Source: Myxococcales bacterium
GTDB lineage: Bacteria > Myxococcota_A > Polyangia > Nannocystales > Nannocystaceae
Direction of reading: 5' to 3'
NCBI GenBank assembly: GCA_020633295.1
Contig: JACKDW010000009.1
Location: 248,001 to 312,000, forward strand
DNA length: 64,000 nucleotides
Shown here: positions 1 through 10,434 of the stretch, in pieces
Layout of the letters: each line of letters opens with the position of its first letter
Numbering within the stretch: the first letter of the stretch is position 1
Notes under the pieces: model-generated
What the model was told of the DNA's origin: nothing
The model's database searches: none
What the model saw: only the letters and a program-made list of their open reading frames with translations
Translations under genes and position numbers: made by a program

Positions 1-225
1 AGTCTACCCGTGCTGGATCTGGTCGTCGTGCTCGGGACGCTCGTGATGCTCGCGGTCGTGTCGCTGTTCGTCCACGCGATGTGGCGAATGGGCTGGTTCG
101 GGCGTCGATCGCCGGCTCTCGACAGGCGTGGCCACGTGGCCGCACGACATGAACAACCTCCTGCAGCCCCACGGTCCCCGCGCCGAGGAGCTTCGCCGGG
201 TCGAGGAGGGCGAGCCCGAGGATGA
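1..225 (+). CDS. possible tail of a membrane protein, cut by window start
   Basis: The frame is open from the first base and reads a strongly hydrophobic segment (about residues 4-25, rich in L and V) followed by MWRMGWFG and an Arg/Pro-rich tail, ending in TGA at 223-225. This could be the last transmembrane helix of a protein that begins outside the window, or a small membrane protein starting at the GTG at 10. The other forward frame from the ATG at 149 reads a more natural acidic sequence (MNNLLQPHGPRAEELRRVEE), so a frameshift around 95-150 is possible. The function is not recognised. The gene converges on the minus-strand gene that ends at 261. Confidence 0.3.
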   Translation, partial: SLPVLDLVVVLGTLVMLAVVSLFVHAMWRMGWFGRRSPALDRRGHVAARHEQPPAAPRSPRRGASPGRGGRARG

Positions 226-260
226 GGACGTGGGCGACGGGCGCGAGCCCGAGCGCGCGC

Positions 261-1307
261 TCAGCCGAGCCAGTAGTTCACGCCGAAGGTCAGCATGTGC
301 ATGAACGGCATCTCGCCGCCGAGGCTGCCGACCAGCGCCTGGTAGCCGACCGTGACGCCGAAGCCCTGGAAGTAGCGCCGCGAGCCAGCCTGGTAGAGCA
401 TCAGGCCCATGTTGAGGTTGAGGCGCGGGCCGTGGGGCACGCGGGCCTGCACGTCAGCGTTTGGATCAGGTTGCCCCACGCGGTCGAGCTGGCGGGTCGG
501 CGCGTAGAGGATGTCGTAGCCGACGCGCAGATCGAGGAAGCCGTTTTGCACGTAGGAGAGGCGACCCAGCGACACCGTGGGCCCGCCGCCGAGCAGCGCG
601 AGCATCTGCGTCTTGCGATCCTCGGGGAAGCTGATGAGCGCGGCCTTGGCCTGCACGGTGAGCGCGAAGCCGAAGGGGTTGAGCGTCCCGCCGAAGTCGA
701 GCTCGAGCCCGCCGGCGCGTCCCGAGGCCGTGCGCTGGTTGTTGCCGACGTGGCTGTAAACGGCGCGGCCCATGAAGTTGAAGCGCAGCGGGTTGCTGCG
801 CGGGCGATAGAGATCGCGGAACTTGGCCGCGCGCGCGGCGTCCTCGGCGTCGAGACGCTCCTCCTCCGTCATCTCGCGCCGCTGCGGCCGCTGCGAGGGC
901 GGCTGCGTGCCCGCGGTCGGTCCCATCAAGTCGTCGGCTGACAGCCCACCGGGCTGAGGCTGCGCGGGCTGAGGCTGCGCGGGCTGAGGCTGCGCGGGCT
1001 GAGGCTGCGCAGGCTGTGGTTGCGCAGGCTGAACTGCGGGCTGAGGCTGCGCGGGCTGGGGCTGAGCCGGCTGTGGCTGGACTGGTTGTGGCCCTGCGAC
1101 CCCAGGTTGTGGCTGCGCGGGCTGGGGCTGCGCGGTTCCTGTCGTTGTGGTGCTCGGAGCAGGTGTGGCCGTCGTGGGCTGCGCGGCGACCGGGGGTTCG
1201 GCTGCTTGCGCGGTTGGCGTGATCGCGAACACACCGACCGAGGCGCCGAGAAGCGCGAGAGAAACGCCGTAAACAGCGCGAACACGCGATCCTGCGGAGA
1301 GCGACAT
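261..1307 (-). CDS. exported beta-barrel-like protein with Pro/Gln/Ala repeat linker
   Basis: The 348-residue protein starts with a signal peptide (hydrophobic core VSLALLGASVGVFAI, cleavage near AQA-AE at about 34-36). A long linker (about 45-120) of PAQPQ-type repeats follows, then an acidic stretch and a C-terminal half (about 170-348). That half has alternating hydrophobic strands ending in LTFGVNYWLG, like an outer-membrane barrel. The repeats are encoded by a 15-bp tandem DNA repeat. The linker would suit a periplasmic spacer or peptidoglycan-contacting region. No enzyme motif is visible and the specific function is unknown. It is transcribed divergently from the OmpA-like lipoprotein gene at 1521. 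Confidence 0.75.
   Translation of the reverse strand: MSLSAGSRVRAVYGVSLALLGASVGVFAITPTAQAAEPPVAAQPTTATPAPSTTTTGTAQPQPAQPQPGVAGPQPVQPQPAQPQPAQPQPAVQPAQPQPAQPQPAQPQPAQPQPAQPQPGGLSADDLMGPTAGTQPPSQRPQRREMTEEERLDAEDAARAAKFRDLYRPRSNPLRFNFMGRAVYSHVGNNQRTASGRAGGLELDFGGTLNPFGFALTVQAKAALISFPEDRKTQMLALLGGGPTVSLGRLSYVQNGFLDLRVGYDILYAPTRQLDRVGQPDPNADVQARVPHGPRLNLNMGLMLYQAGSRRYFQGFGVTVGYQALVGSLGGEMPFMHMLTFGVNYWLG
952..1130 (-). repeat. 15-bp tandem repeat encoding PAQPQ units
   Basis: On the plus strand the unit reads close to gcgcgggctgaggct and recurs many times with small variants. On the coding strand it gives Pro-Ala-Gln-Pro-Gln units in the linker of the exported protein. The copies nearest 952-1010 are almost identical, as expected of an array that changes by slippage. 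Confidence 0.85.
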
Positions 1308-1377
1308 GGGGATAGGCTACCTGTAGGGGCTCGAAGGCGCGAGGATAAAAACTCGATTTGAGGCTGTCCCTGATAAC

Positions 1378-1397
1378 AGCCGCGTACTCCCGCGGCT
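1378..1397. promoter_or_regulatory. inverted repeat in divergent intergenic region
   Basis: A perfect 7-bp stem (agccgcg / cgcggct) with a 6-nt loop lies between the two divergent envelope genes, about 70 nt upstream of the minus-strand start and 125 nt upstream of the plus-strand start. No T-run follows on either strand, so an operator or 5'-UTR hairpin is more likely than a terminator. The rest of 1308-1520 shows no gene. Confidence 0.3.
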
Positions 1398-1520
1398 AAT
1401 TCTGCGCATATGGAGATGGTTGTCGTTTACGATCAGTTTGCTGTATGTGCCTGTAACGACGACAGACAAGGTACGTGCGCTGTACTACAGTGGCGACCAC
1501 ACCCGTCACGGAGACTTTCT

Positions 1521-2171
1521 ATGACCGACCGAAGCAATCCCCGACGCGCGCGCGGTGGCCTGGAGCAGGCTACAGCGCTGCTGGTGGCGTTGGCGTTCCC
1601 GCTCTCGATCTCGGCGGGCTGCGCCCCGATCCCCTTCGAGAGCACGAGCCCGATCGTCATCGCCGGTGATCCGCCGCCGCCGCCGCCGAAGCCGAAGCCC
1701 AAGCCGAAGCCGAAGCCCAAGCGAGTCGAGATCAAGGACAACAAGATCGAGTTCAAAGAGAAGATTCAGTTCGAGTTCAACAAGGCGACGATCCTGCCTG
1801 AGTCGGACAGCTTGCTGACCGACATCGCGGCCGTCATCAAAGAGAACCCGCACATCAAGAAGATCTCGATCGAGGGCCACACGTCGAGCGAGGGCTCCGA
1901 CAAGTACAACAAGAAGCTCTCGGAGAAGCGCGCCAACTCGGTCGTGAAGTGGCTCGTCGAGCACGGCATCGCCGAGGAGATGCTCGAGCACAAGGGCTGG
2001 GGCGAGGAGCGCCCGCTTCAGGACGAGTCGACCGAGGAGGGCAAGGAGGCCAACCGCCGCGTCGAGTTCCTCATCCTCGAGCAGGACGTGACCAAGAAGA
2101 AGGTCGAGATCGATCCCGAGACCGGCGAGGAGCGGGTCGTCGAGGAGAAGACCCAGAAGGTTGCGAGGTAG
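1521..2171 (+). CDS. OmpA/Pal-family peptidoglycan-binding lipoprotein
   Basis: The 216-residue protein starts at the ATG at 1521, which has GGAG about 8 nt upstream. A lipoprotein signal ends in the lipobox SAGC (Cys34). A Pro/Lys linker (PPPPPP followed by KP repeats, about 51-67) leads to an OmpA C-terminal domain (about 75-190). This has the family features FEFNKATILPES, EGHTSSEGSDKYN and SEKRANSVVKWL...G...RPL...NRRVEF, which bind the diaminopimelate stem peptide. It probably tethers the outer membrane to peptidoglycan, like Pal. The AgmX-like lipoprotein gene follows 5 nt downstream, indicating an operon. Confidence 0.88.
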   Translation: MTDRSNPRRARGGLEQATALLVALAFPLSISAGCAPIPFESTSPIVIAGDPPPPPPKPKPKPKPKPKRVEIKDNKIEFKEKIQFEFNKATILPESDSLLTDIAAVIKENPHIKKISIEGHTSSEGSDKYNKKLSEKRANSVVKWLVEHGIAEEMLEHKGWGEERPLQDESTEEGKEANRRVEFLILEQDVTKKKVEIDPETGEERVVEEKTQKVAR

Positions 2172-2176
2172 ACATC

Positions 2177-2593
2177 ATGCGTAAGCCGATCCTGATCACA
2201 TGCTTGCTCGTTGCCTCGTCCTTCGCGCCCGCCTGCACCTGCATCGCGCGCGGCCCGGACGACTACCGCAAGGACACCGAGGCGCTGGTCTCGGAGAAGA
2301 ACCCGGAGATCAAGCGCTGCTACGACGCCGCGCTGGTCAACGACGCCAACCTCGGCGGTGACGTGGTCGTCAACTTCACGGTCGAGAAGAAGACCGGGAC
2401 GATCATGAACCCCGCCGTCGACACCGAGCGCACCACCGCGCCGGTCGAGCTCGGCGACTGCATCGTCCAGGCGATCGACGGCCTGGTGCTCAAGCCCGAG
2501 GATCAGCGCGACGGTCTGGCGACCTTCTCGTGGACGTTCAAGGCCAACCCGCCGCCCCCGGCGCCCGAGGCCGAGGAAGACCTCGAGTCCTAG
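2177..2593 (+). CDS. AgmX/PglI C-terminal-domain-like lipoprotein
   Basis: The 138-residue protein has a signal peptide with Cys at 20 and 22 (SFAPAC-TC), so it is probably a lipoprotein. The rest resembles the TonB-like C-terminal domain of myxobacterial AgmX/PglI proteins: a first Cys in IKRCYDAAL, then GGDVVVNFTVEKKTGTI, then a second Cys in LGDCIVQAI and a final strand LATFSWTFKAN. A short Pro/Glu tail follows. In Myxococcus xanthus related domains occur in gliding-motility proteins, but the domain is widespread in the phylum and does not prove a motility role. It sits 5 nt after the OmpA-like gene. A protein with a similar layout is encoded at 51732. Confidence 0.7.
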   Translation: MRKPILITCLLVASSFAPACTCIARGPDDYRKDTEALVSEKNPEIKRCYDAALVNDANLGGDVVVNFTVEKKTGTIMNPAVDTERTTAPVELGDCIVQAIDGLVLKPEDQRDGLATFSWTFKANPPPPAPEAEEDLES

Positions 2594-2598
2594 TCCTG

Positions 2599-2654
2599 GT
2601 CCTGTCCTGAGGGACAGGACAATCGAGGGCGTCCGCGCTGCGCGGGCGCCCTCG
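2599..2654 (+). terminator. two stacked hairpins after the ompA-like operon
   Basis: The first hairpin is a perfect 9-bp stem (2599-2607 with 2612-2620, loop tgag). The second is a 14-bp stem with one G-T wobble (2624-2637 with 2641-2654, 3-nt loop). They lie just after the stop of the AgmX-like gene and before a convergent gene, the expected place for a bidirectional terminator. The T-run is poor, so termination strength is uncertain. Confidence 0.6.
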
Positions 2655-2658
2655 AGTC

Positions 2659-2761
2659 GTTCTTCAGCCAGTGTTCTTCAGCCAGTGTTCTTCAGCTGTT
2701 CCTCAGCTGTTCTTCAGCCAGTGTTCTTCAGCTGTTCTTCAGCCAGTGTTCTTCGGTCAGT
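2659..2761. repeat. compound 14/11-bp tandem repeat between convergent genes
   Basis: Eight units all begin gttctt, gttcct or similar. Long units read gttcttcagccagt (14 bp) and short units gttcttcagct (11 bp), in the order long, long, short, short, long, short, long, then a diverged long unit. The array fills the space between the hairpins and the 3' end of the convergent gene and codes for nothing convincing. It looks like a slippage-generated minisatellite. Confidence 0.85.
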
Positions 2762-2781
2762 TCGTCACGTGGCGTTCGCGA

Positions 2782-3966
2782 CTAGACCTTGGCGAGCGCC
2801 TGTTTCAGATCGCCGAGCAGATCGTCGATGTGCTCGATGCCGACGCTGACGCGCACGAAGCCGTCGTCGATGCCCAGCTTCTTGCGGTTCTCGGGCGGCA
2901 CCGAGGCGTGGGTCATGATCGCGGGGTGCTCGATCAGGCTCTCGACGCCGCCGAGGCTCTCGGCCAGCGTGAACACGCGCACCGCCGAGAGGAAGCGGCG
3001 CGCGGCGTCGAGGTCGCCGCGCAGGTAGAAGGAGATCATGCCGCCGTAGCCGGACATCTGCGCGCGCGCGAGCGCGTGCTGGGGGTGGCTCTCGAGGCCC
3101 GGGTAGATCACGCGCTCGACCTTGTCGTGCGCCTCGAGGAAGCGCGCGACCACGCCCGCGCTCTCGGCGTGCTGACGCATGCGCAGCGGCAGCGTCTTGA
3201 GCCCGCGGAGCGTGTAGTAGCAGTCCTGCGGGCCCGGGACCGCGCCGCACGAGTTCTGCAAGAACGCGAGCTGCTCGGCGAGGCCGGCGTCGCGCGTGAC
3301 GACGACGCCGCCGACGACGTCGGAGTGCCCGCCGATGTACTTCGTGGTGCTGTGGACGACGAGGTCGGCGCCGAGCTCGAGCGGCCGCTGGAACACCGGC
3401 GTCATGAAGGTGTTGTCGACGGCGAGCAGCGTGCCGTTGTTGTGGCACAGCGCCGCGATCGTCTGGATGTCCGAGATCTTGAGCATCGGGTTCGTCGGCG
3501 TCTCGAGCCAGCACAGGCGCGTCTCGGGGCGCAGCGCGCTGGCGATGTTCGCGGCGTCGGTCGGGTCGACGTAGCTGAATTGCGTGCCGCGGCGACGCAT
3601 GACCTTGTCGAACATGCGGAAGGTGCCGCCGTACATGTCGTCGCCGGCGACGACGTGGTCACCGGCGTCGAGCAGCTGGATGACCGTCATGGTCGCGGCG
3701 CAGCCGGAGGCGTAGGCGAAGCCGAAGCGGCCGCCCTCCAGCGCCGCGGCGACGCGCTCCAGCGCGTAGCGGGTCGGGTTGTGCGTGCGGCTGTACTCGA
3801 AGCCGGTGTGCTCGCCGGGGGAGCGCTGGGCGTAGGTCGACGACTGGGAGATCGCGGGCATCACCGCGCCGGTCACGGGATCGGGGTGCTGCCCGCCGTG
3901 GATGGCGAGCGTCTCGATGCGCGCGTCGGCGGGCACGTGGTCTTCTTGCTGCTTGTACTCGGCCAT
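2782..3966 (-). CDS. metB: cystathionine gamma-synthase / gamma-lyase family PLP enzyme
   Basis: The 394-residue protein is the usual length for the Cys/Met-metabolism PLP family. The N-terminal TLAIHGGQHPDPVTGAVMP, the Tyr/Arg phosphate-binding region GFEYSRTHNPTR, YASGCAA, WLETPTNP, DNTF and the PLP lysine in HSTTKYIGGHSD (Lys209) are all present. It would carry out gamma-replacement or gamma-elimination on cystathionine or O-acyl-homoserine in the cytoplasm, for methionine or cysteine synthesis. Synthase, lyase and sulfhydrylase cannot be separated from sequence alone. SLGGVESLIEHPA near the C terminus is typical of MetB/CGL. The gene stands alone and is convergent with the AgmX-like gene. 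Confidence 0.88.
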   Translation of the reverse strand: MAEYKQQEDHVPADARIETLAIHGGQHPDPVTGAVMPAISQSSTYAQRSPGEHTGFEYSRTHNPTRYALERVAAALEGGRFGFAYASGCAATMTVIQLLDAGDHVVAGDDMYGGTFRMFDKVMRRRGTQFSYVDPTDAANIASALRPETRLCWLETPTNPMLKISDIQTIAALCHNNGTLLAVDNTFMTPVFQRPLELGADLVVHSTTKYIGGHSDVVGGVVVTRDAGLAEQLAFLQNSCGAVPGPQDCYYTLRGLKTLPLRMRQHAESAGVVARFLEAHDKVERVIYPGLESHPQHALARAQMSGYGGMISFYLRGDLDAARRFLSAVRVFTLAESLGGVESLIEHPAIMTHASVPPENRKKLGIDDGFVRVSVGIEHIDDLLGDLKQALAKV

Positions 3967-4088
3967 GGGCTCTCGCAGCGCGGATGCTAGCAGGTTGCCG
4001 GCGAACTCCCCACGGTCGCGCGCGCGTGCCGGAGCACCGCAATTTCTCGCCTGGGGCCCTACGGTGGGGACACACGAGGAGCGAGCAC

Positions 4089-4871
4089 ATGGTGAGCGTG
4101 GAGCACGGAGCGTTTTGTTGGGCCGATCTGGCCGCCCACGACATGGACGCGGCCGCGCGCTGGTACGCGGCGCGCCTCGGCTGGGAGGTGCAGCGCATGC
4201 CCGACACGGACCGGTTGCCCTACGCCGTGTTCACGCGGGGGGGCAAGCGCGTCGCCGGCGTCGGGCAGATGTGCCCCGAGATGCAGGAGGCCGGGATCCC
4301 GCCGGTGTGGAACAGCTACATCAACGTCGACGACGCGGCCGCGGTCGAGGCGCGCGCGCGCGCGCTCGGGGCGTCGGTCACGGTCGAGACTTTCTCGATC
4401 CGCGGCGTCGCCCGGCTCGCGTTCCTCGTCGACCCCACAGGGGCCAACTTCGCGCTCTGGCAGCCCGACGGGCAGGCCGGGACAGAGCTGCTCAATGAGC
4501 CAGGTGCCATGGTGTGGAACGAGCTGACGACGAAGCGCGTCGGCGTCGCGCGGGAGTTCTACGCGAGCCTGCTCGACTGGCGCTACCGCGACCTGCCCAT
4601 GCCGGGCTGGACCTACACCGAGATCCGCGTCGGCGAGCGCTCGTTCGGCGGGATGCTCGCGCCGCACCACGAGCCGCCCGAGGGCGCGACGCCGTGCTGG
4701 ATGGTCTACTTCGCGGTGCAGGACGTGGACGCCGTCGCGCGCGACGTCGAGGGCTCCGGGGGCGTCGTGCTCGCGCCGCCCTTCGACACGCCGGGCGGTC
4801 GCCTGTGCGTGCTGCAGGATCCCCAGGGGGGCGTGTTCGCGACGATCCGCCTGCTGACCGCCGAGACCTGA
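4089..4871 (+). CDS. two-domain VOC (glyoxalase/bleomycin-resistance) family protein
   Basis: The 260-residue protein starts at the ATG at 4089, with GAGGAG about 7 nt upstream. It holds two tandem VOC domains (about 8-120 and 135-258), each opening with the typical W.EL/AADM..A..WYA..LGW pattern and ending with DP.GA.F.L (VDPTGANFALWQ and LQDPQGGVFATI). Such proteins are metal-dependent lyases, dioxygenases or binding proteins. The substrate here is unknown. The gene converges on the exported protein gene ending at 4885. Confidence 0.8.
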   Translation: MVSVEHGAFCWADLAAHDMDAAARWYAARLGWEVQRMPDTDRLPYAVFTRGGKRVAGVGQMCPEMQEAGIPPVWNSYINVDDAAAVEARARALGASVTVETFSIRGVARLAFLVDPTGANFALWQPDGQAGTELLNEPGAMVWNELTTKRVGVAREFYASLLDWRYRDLPMPGWTYTEIRVGERSFGGMLAPHHEPPEGATPCWMVYFAVQDVDAVARDVEGSGGVVLAPPFDTPGGRLCVLQDPQGGVFATIRLLTAET

Positions 4872-4884
4872 GCCGAAGGCCGCG

Positions 4885-5583
4885 TCAGCGCTTGCGCTTG
4901 CGCTTGCGGTTCTTGCCGACGTCGAAGAACACGCCGCCGGTCAGGCCCAGGCGGAAGAACCAGCGCGTCTTGTCGATGTCGAAGTGCAGGAGGTTGGCGT
5001 TCACGGCGCTCGTCGTGATCGCGAAGGTGATGGCCGTGCGATCGATGCGGCTCGTGAACGAGACCTCGGCGTCGAAGGCGTGCTGGTTCCACAGCACAGG
5101 CTGACCGATGGGGACCGCGTTCCCGGTGGCGTCGATGGTCGCCGGGAACGGCCACGTGTAGCTGTAGCCGAGCGCGAGGCCGAACAGGCGGTGCTGAAAG
5201 CCGGCCTTGAGCGCGGGCTTCAGCATCGCCGGCATCGCGTTGCGTGAATTCGCCACGTTCGCGCCCGCGGCCACGGACGGGCGGAACATCAGATACTTGA
5301 GGAATTGTAGCTGATAGCCGAAGTCGAGCATCAGCGGCGCGTAGTGGAAGCGACGACACTCCCCGGCGCCGTTGCACGCCTTGCTCAGGCGCACGTAGTC
5401 GGCGTGCAGGACCAGCCGCAGGCGGTGGCGTGAGGGCAGCTCGCGCCGTCGCGGATCCTCGATGCCCGACTCCGTGAGCTCCTGCTTGCTCGCGCGTTGC
5501 TCTCGCGCGCTCGCCAGCGTCGGCGCGGACGCGATCAACACCCCCAGCAGCGGCCCCAACACCGCGCGCGCTCGCCCGAGCAC
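4885..5583 (-). CDS. exported beta-strand-rich protein of unknown function
   Basis: With the GTG at 5581-5583 as start the protein has 232 residues and a clean signal peptide (LGPLLGVLIASAPTLASA). Other upstream GTG codons in the same frame are possible. The mature part has alternating aromatic and hydrophobic strands (FHYAPLMLDFGYQLQFLKYLMFRPS, LGYSYTWPF, RWFFRLGLTGGVFFDVG), as in small outer-membrane barrels. It ends in a striking basic tail, KNRKRKRKR. Two cysteines (KACNGAGECRR) could form a disulfide. There is no recognisable family. It is the gene just downstream of the UbiA-type gene on the same strand. Confidence 0.6.
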   Translation of the reverse strand: MLGRARAVLGPLLGVLIASAPTLASAREQRASKQELTESGIEDPRRRELPSRHRLRLVLHADYVRLSKACNGAGECRRFHYAPLMLDFGYQLQFLKYLMFRPSVAAGANVANSRNAMPAMLKPALKAGFQHRLFGLALGYSYTWPFPATIDATGNAVPIGQPVLWNQHAFDAEVSFTSRIDRTAITFAITTSAVNANLLHFDIDKTRWFFRLGLTGGVFFDVGKNRKRKRKR

Positions 5584-5687
5584 GCGCTGCTGGGCCTGTG
5601 CCCGTTGGCTATGTCGAACGCCCCGCACCCGCGCGGCAAGTGTACCTCGTTTACCCAGCGGGCCCGAAGTTCGGCGTCCCCGGCCGG

Positions 5688-6620
5688 TCACAGCAGCGCG
5701 TCGAGCAGCACGCACGCGAGGTAGGCGATGCTGACGTAGCCGTTGAGGTCGAAGAAGGCCTTGTCGACCCGGCTGAGGTCGCCCGGTCGCACGATCCAGT
5801 GCTCGTACACGAGGATGACGCCGATGAGCGCGACGCCGAGCCCGTGGACCAGGCCGAGCCCGGCGAGCGCGTGCAGGGCGACCAGCGCGCCGACGGTGCC
5901 GAGGTGGAGCAGGGCGCTGAGGACGAGCGCCCCGCGGGCGCCGAATCGCACCGGGATCGAGTGCAGGCCGCGCGCGCGGTCGAAGCCTTCGTCCTGGAGG
6001 CTGTAGATGATGTCGAAGCCGGCGACCCAGGTGGCGACCGCGACCATGAGCAGGGTCGGGACCGGCCAGCCCGCGAAGCTGCCGGTCACGGCGATCCAGG
6101 CGCCGCCCGGGGCGAGCGCGAGCGCGCAGCCGAGCACGATGTGCGCGCTCCAGCTGAAGCGCTTGAACAGGCTGTAGACCAGCACGAGCGCCAGGCACGG
6201 CAGCGCGAGCACCCCCGGGAGCGGTCCGAGGGCCCAGGCGGCGCCGAGGAACGCGGCCGCCGACAGGGCCGTGAGCAGGCTGGCCGCGCGCACGCTGAGG
6301 GCCCCGCGCGGCAGCTCGCGGTCGGCCGTGCGCGGGTTCTCGGCGTCGATCGAGCGGTCGACGACGCGGTTGAAGCCCATCGCGGCGGTGCGGGCGGCCG
6401 TGAACGCGAGCAGGATCCACAGCAGGCGCGCGATCGTGAGCCCCTCGCTGCCGCTCGCGCGCGCGGCTTGATGGGCGAGGGTCGCGGCCGCGAGCGCGAA
6501 CGGCAGGCCGAAGATCGTGTGGCCGAGCTTGACCAGGCTCGAGAAGGTCCGCAGCGCGTTCCAGGCGCCTGGCGGGGTCGCCGGGCCGCGCGGGTCCGCC
6601 TCAGGGGTCGTGGACGCCAT
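5688..6620 (-). CDS. UbiA-family polyprenyltransferase, candidate MqnP
   Basis: The 310-residue integral membrane protein has about eight hydrophobic helices. The first Asp motif is NRVVDRSID (Asn84, Asp88, Asp92) and the second is the region YSLQDEGFDRARGLHS (about 204-219). These bind the Mg-diphosphate of a polyprenyl donor. The family attaches isoprenoid tails to aromatic acids at the membrane. Because this genome uses the futalosine route (mqnA and mqnE at 18.2-20.4 kb), the best guess is MqnP, which prenylates 1,4-dihydroxy-6-naphthoate. A ubiquinone-type UbiA cannot be excluded. It is about 12 kb from the other menaquinone genes. Confidence 0.85.
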   Translation of the reverse strand: MASTTPEADPRGPATPPGAWNALRTFSSLVKLGHTIFGLPFALAAATLAHQAARASGSEGLTIARLLWILLAFTAARTAAMGFNRVVDRSIDAENPRTADRELPRGALSVRAASLLTALSAAAFLGAAWALGPLPGVLALPCLALVLVYSLFKRFSWSAHIVLGCALALAPGGAWIAVTGSFAGWPVPTLLMVAVATWVAGFDIIYSLQDEGFDRARGLHSIPVRFGARGALVLSALLHLGTVGALVALHALAGLGLVHGLGVALIGVILVYEHWIVRPGDLSRVDKAFFDLNGYVSIAYLACVLLDALL

Positions 6621-6682
6621 CGATGCTGGGAACGCTACCCGAACTCCAGCCCGCGCGCACGCGCTGCGACATCACGTCCGCG

Positions 6683-9031
<2,349 letters not shown>

Positions 9032-9292
9032 TCATTGTGGCGCATTCTCGATCGCACTTCGAGCCCACGCGCCGCGCGGAGCATCGCGCGTTCGCGCGGC
9101 CGCGCGGGCCAAAACCATTGCGTCTCTTAGGACAGGTTGCGCGCACTCCCTGCGGATCCACGCGTACTCCGGCGCGCGCGCGTGTTCGCGCGCCGGCGCG
9201 GCGGCGGGCGAAGCTGCGCCGCGCGGTGCGCCCACGCGCGCGCCCGCGGACGCGGCGATGACGTCGTCGGCAATGCGGGATAGCCTCGTCGC

Positions 9293-10363
9293 GTGCGGCA
9301 CTCGATCCGGAGCGCGCTCATCGTCGGCGCGCTGCTGCCACTGACGGCGCTGTCCTTCGTCGACGACGCGGCCGCAGCGGCGACGAACCAGGCGGCGGAC
9401 GAGGAGCCGCAGATCCGGATCGCGGTGCTCCCGATCACGGCCGGCGACAAGATCGACGACGTCGCGCGTGAAGAGCTGCTCACGCGGCTGCGGGTCGGCA
9501 TGGGCCGCGGCGAGGTCGCGCTCGTCCCGGAGTCGGACGTCGACGCGGCGCGCGAGGCCTGCGTCGACTGCTCGTCCGAGGCGCTCGCGCGCTCGCTGGC
9601 CGAGCGCAGCGGCGCGACCCACTACACGCGCGCGCGCGTCGACATCAAGAGCCGCGACTACGCCGTGCGCCTGGAGCTCGTCGAGATCGAGAGCGGCCGG
9701 GTCGCCGTCGAGTCCGAGCAGACCTGCGAGATCTGCGGGCTGCAGGAGGTCGGCGAGCAGCTCGAGACGCAGGGCGCGTTCTTGCAGTCTCGCCTGCAGA
9801 TGCTCGACCAGGAGGTCAACACCGGCCTGCTCGTCGAGAGCGAGCCCCGCGGCGCGCTCGTGTTCATCGACGACGTGCTCGTCGGCAGCACCCCCTACGA
9901 GGCCGAGGTCGCGGAGGGCTCGCACTCGGTGCGCGTCAGTCTTAACGGTCATCTTGGGCAGGAGCGCGAGGTCGTGGTCGAGGAGGGCGCGCACGAGGTC
10001 CTGCGCTTTACGCTCGAGCGCGCGCCCGCGGACCCGAAGCTGCGGGTGATCGGCGGCGCGCTGCTCGGCGGCGGGCTCGCGCTGTTCGCCGGCGGCGTCG
10101 TGTTGATCGGCTTCGACGGCGAGCCGTTCAAGCCGCGCTGCGACGGCGCCGACGTCGACGCCGACGGCGACTGCCGCTTCGTGCTCGACACCAAGTGGGG
10201 CGGGGTCGCGGCGCTGACCGGCGGCGCGATCGCGGCGACCGTCGGCGCGATGCTCTTGATCCGCTTCCGCAGGGGCAGCCGACCCGCGCAGGACGAGCAG
10301 GCGCGCGCCAACCTCAACCTCGGCCTCGACCTCGGCGGCGTGACGCTGCGCGGTCGCTTCTGA
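9293..10363 (+). CDS. PEGA-domain exported/membrane protein
   Basis: The 356-residue protein starts at a GTG and has a signal peptide (LIVGALLPLTALSFVDDAAAA). Residues 40-170 look like a LpoB/FlgO-type alpha/beta domain (IRIAVLPITAGDKID...ELLTRLRVGM). A PEGA domain follows (about 180-250), with the typical LVESEPRGALVFIDDVLVGSTPYEAEV...HSVRVSLNGH. Two C-terminal hydrophobic segments (about 255-278 and 300-322) flank a CDGADVDADGDCRF loop. PEGA proteins are common myxobacterial envelope proteins whose exact roles are mostly unknown. Confidence 0.8.
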   Translation: MRHSIRSALIVGALLPLTALSFVDDAAAAATNQAADEEPQIRIAVLPITAGDKIDDVAREELLTRLRVGMGRGEVALVPESDVDAAREACVDCSSEALARSLAERSGATHYTRARVDIKSRDYAVRLELVEIESGRVAVESEQTCEICGLQEVGEQLETQGAFLQSRLQMLDQEVNTGLLVESEPRGALVFIDDVLVGSTPYEAEVAEGSHSVRVSLNGHLGQEREVVVEEGAHEVLRFTLERAPADPKLRVIGGALLGGGLALFAGGVVLIGFDGEPFKPRCDGADVDADGDCRFVLDTKWGGVAALTGGAIAATVGAMLLIRFRRGSRPAQDEQARANLNLGLDLGGVTLRGRF

Positions 10364-10434
10364 CTCGGGCGCCGCGCGGACGAACGCGCGGACGAACGCG
10401 CGTCGCGGCGTGACCGCGTCGCGTTCGGGTCGCG

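Noticed and set aside
2659..2761. Repeat array considered as a CRISPR
   Set aside because: Units are 11-14 bp in direct tandem with no unique spacers and no cas genes nearby.
3967..4088. GGCAACC near a GC stem upstream of the cystathionine-type gene, resembling part of a SAM riboswitch
   Set aside because: Only a short core fragment matches; the paired helices of SAM-I or SAM-IV classes could not be built in the 122 nt available.
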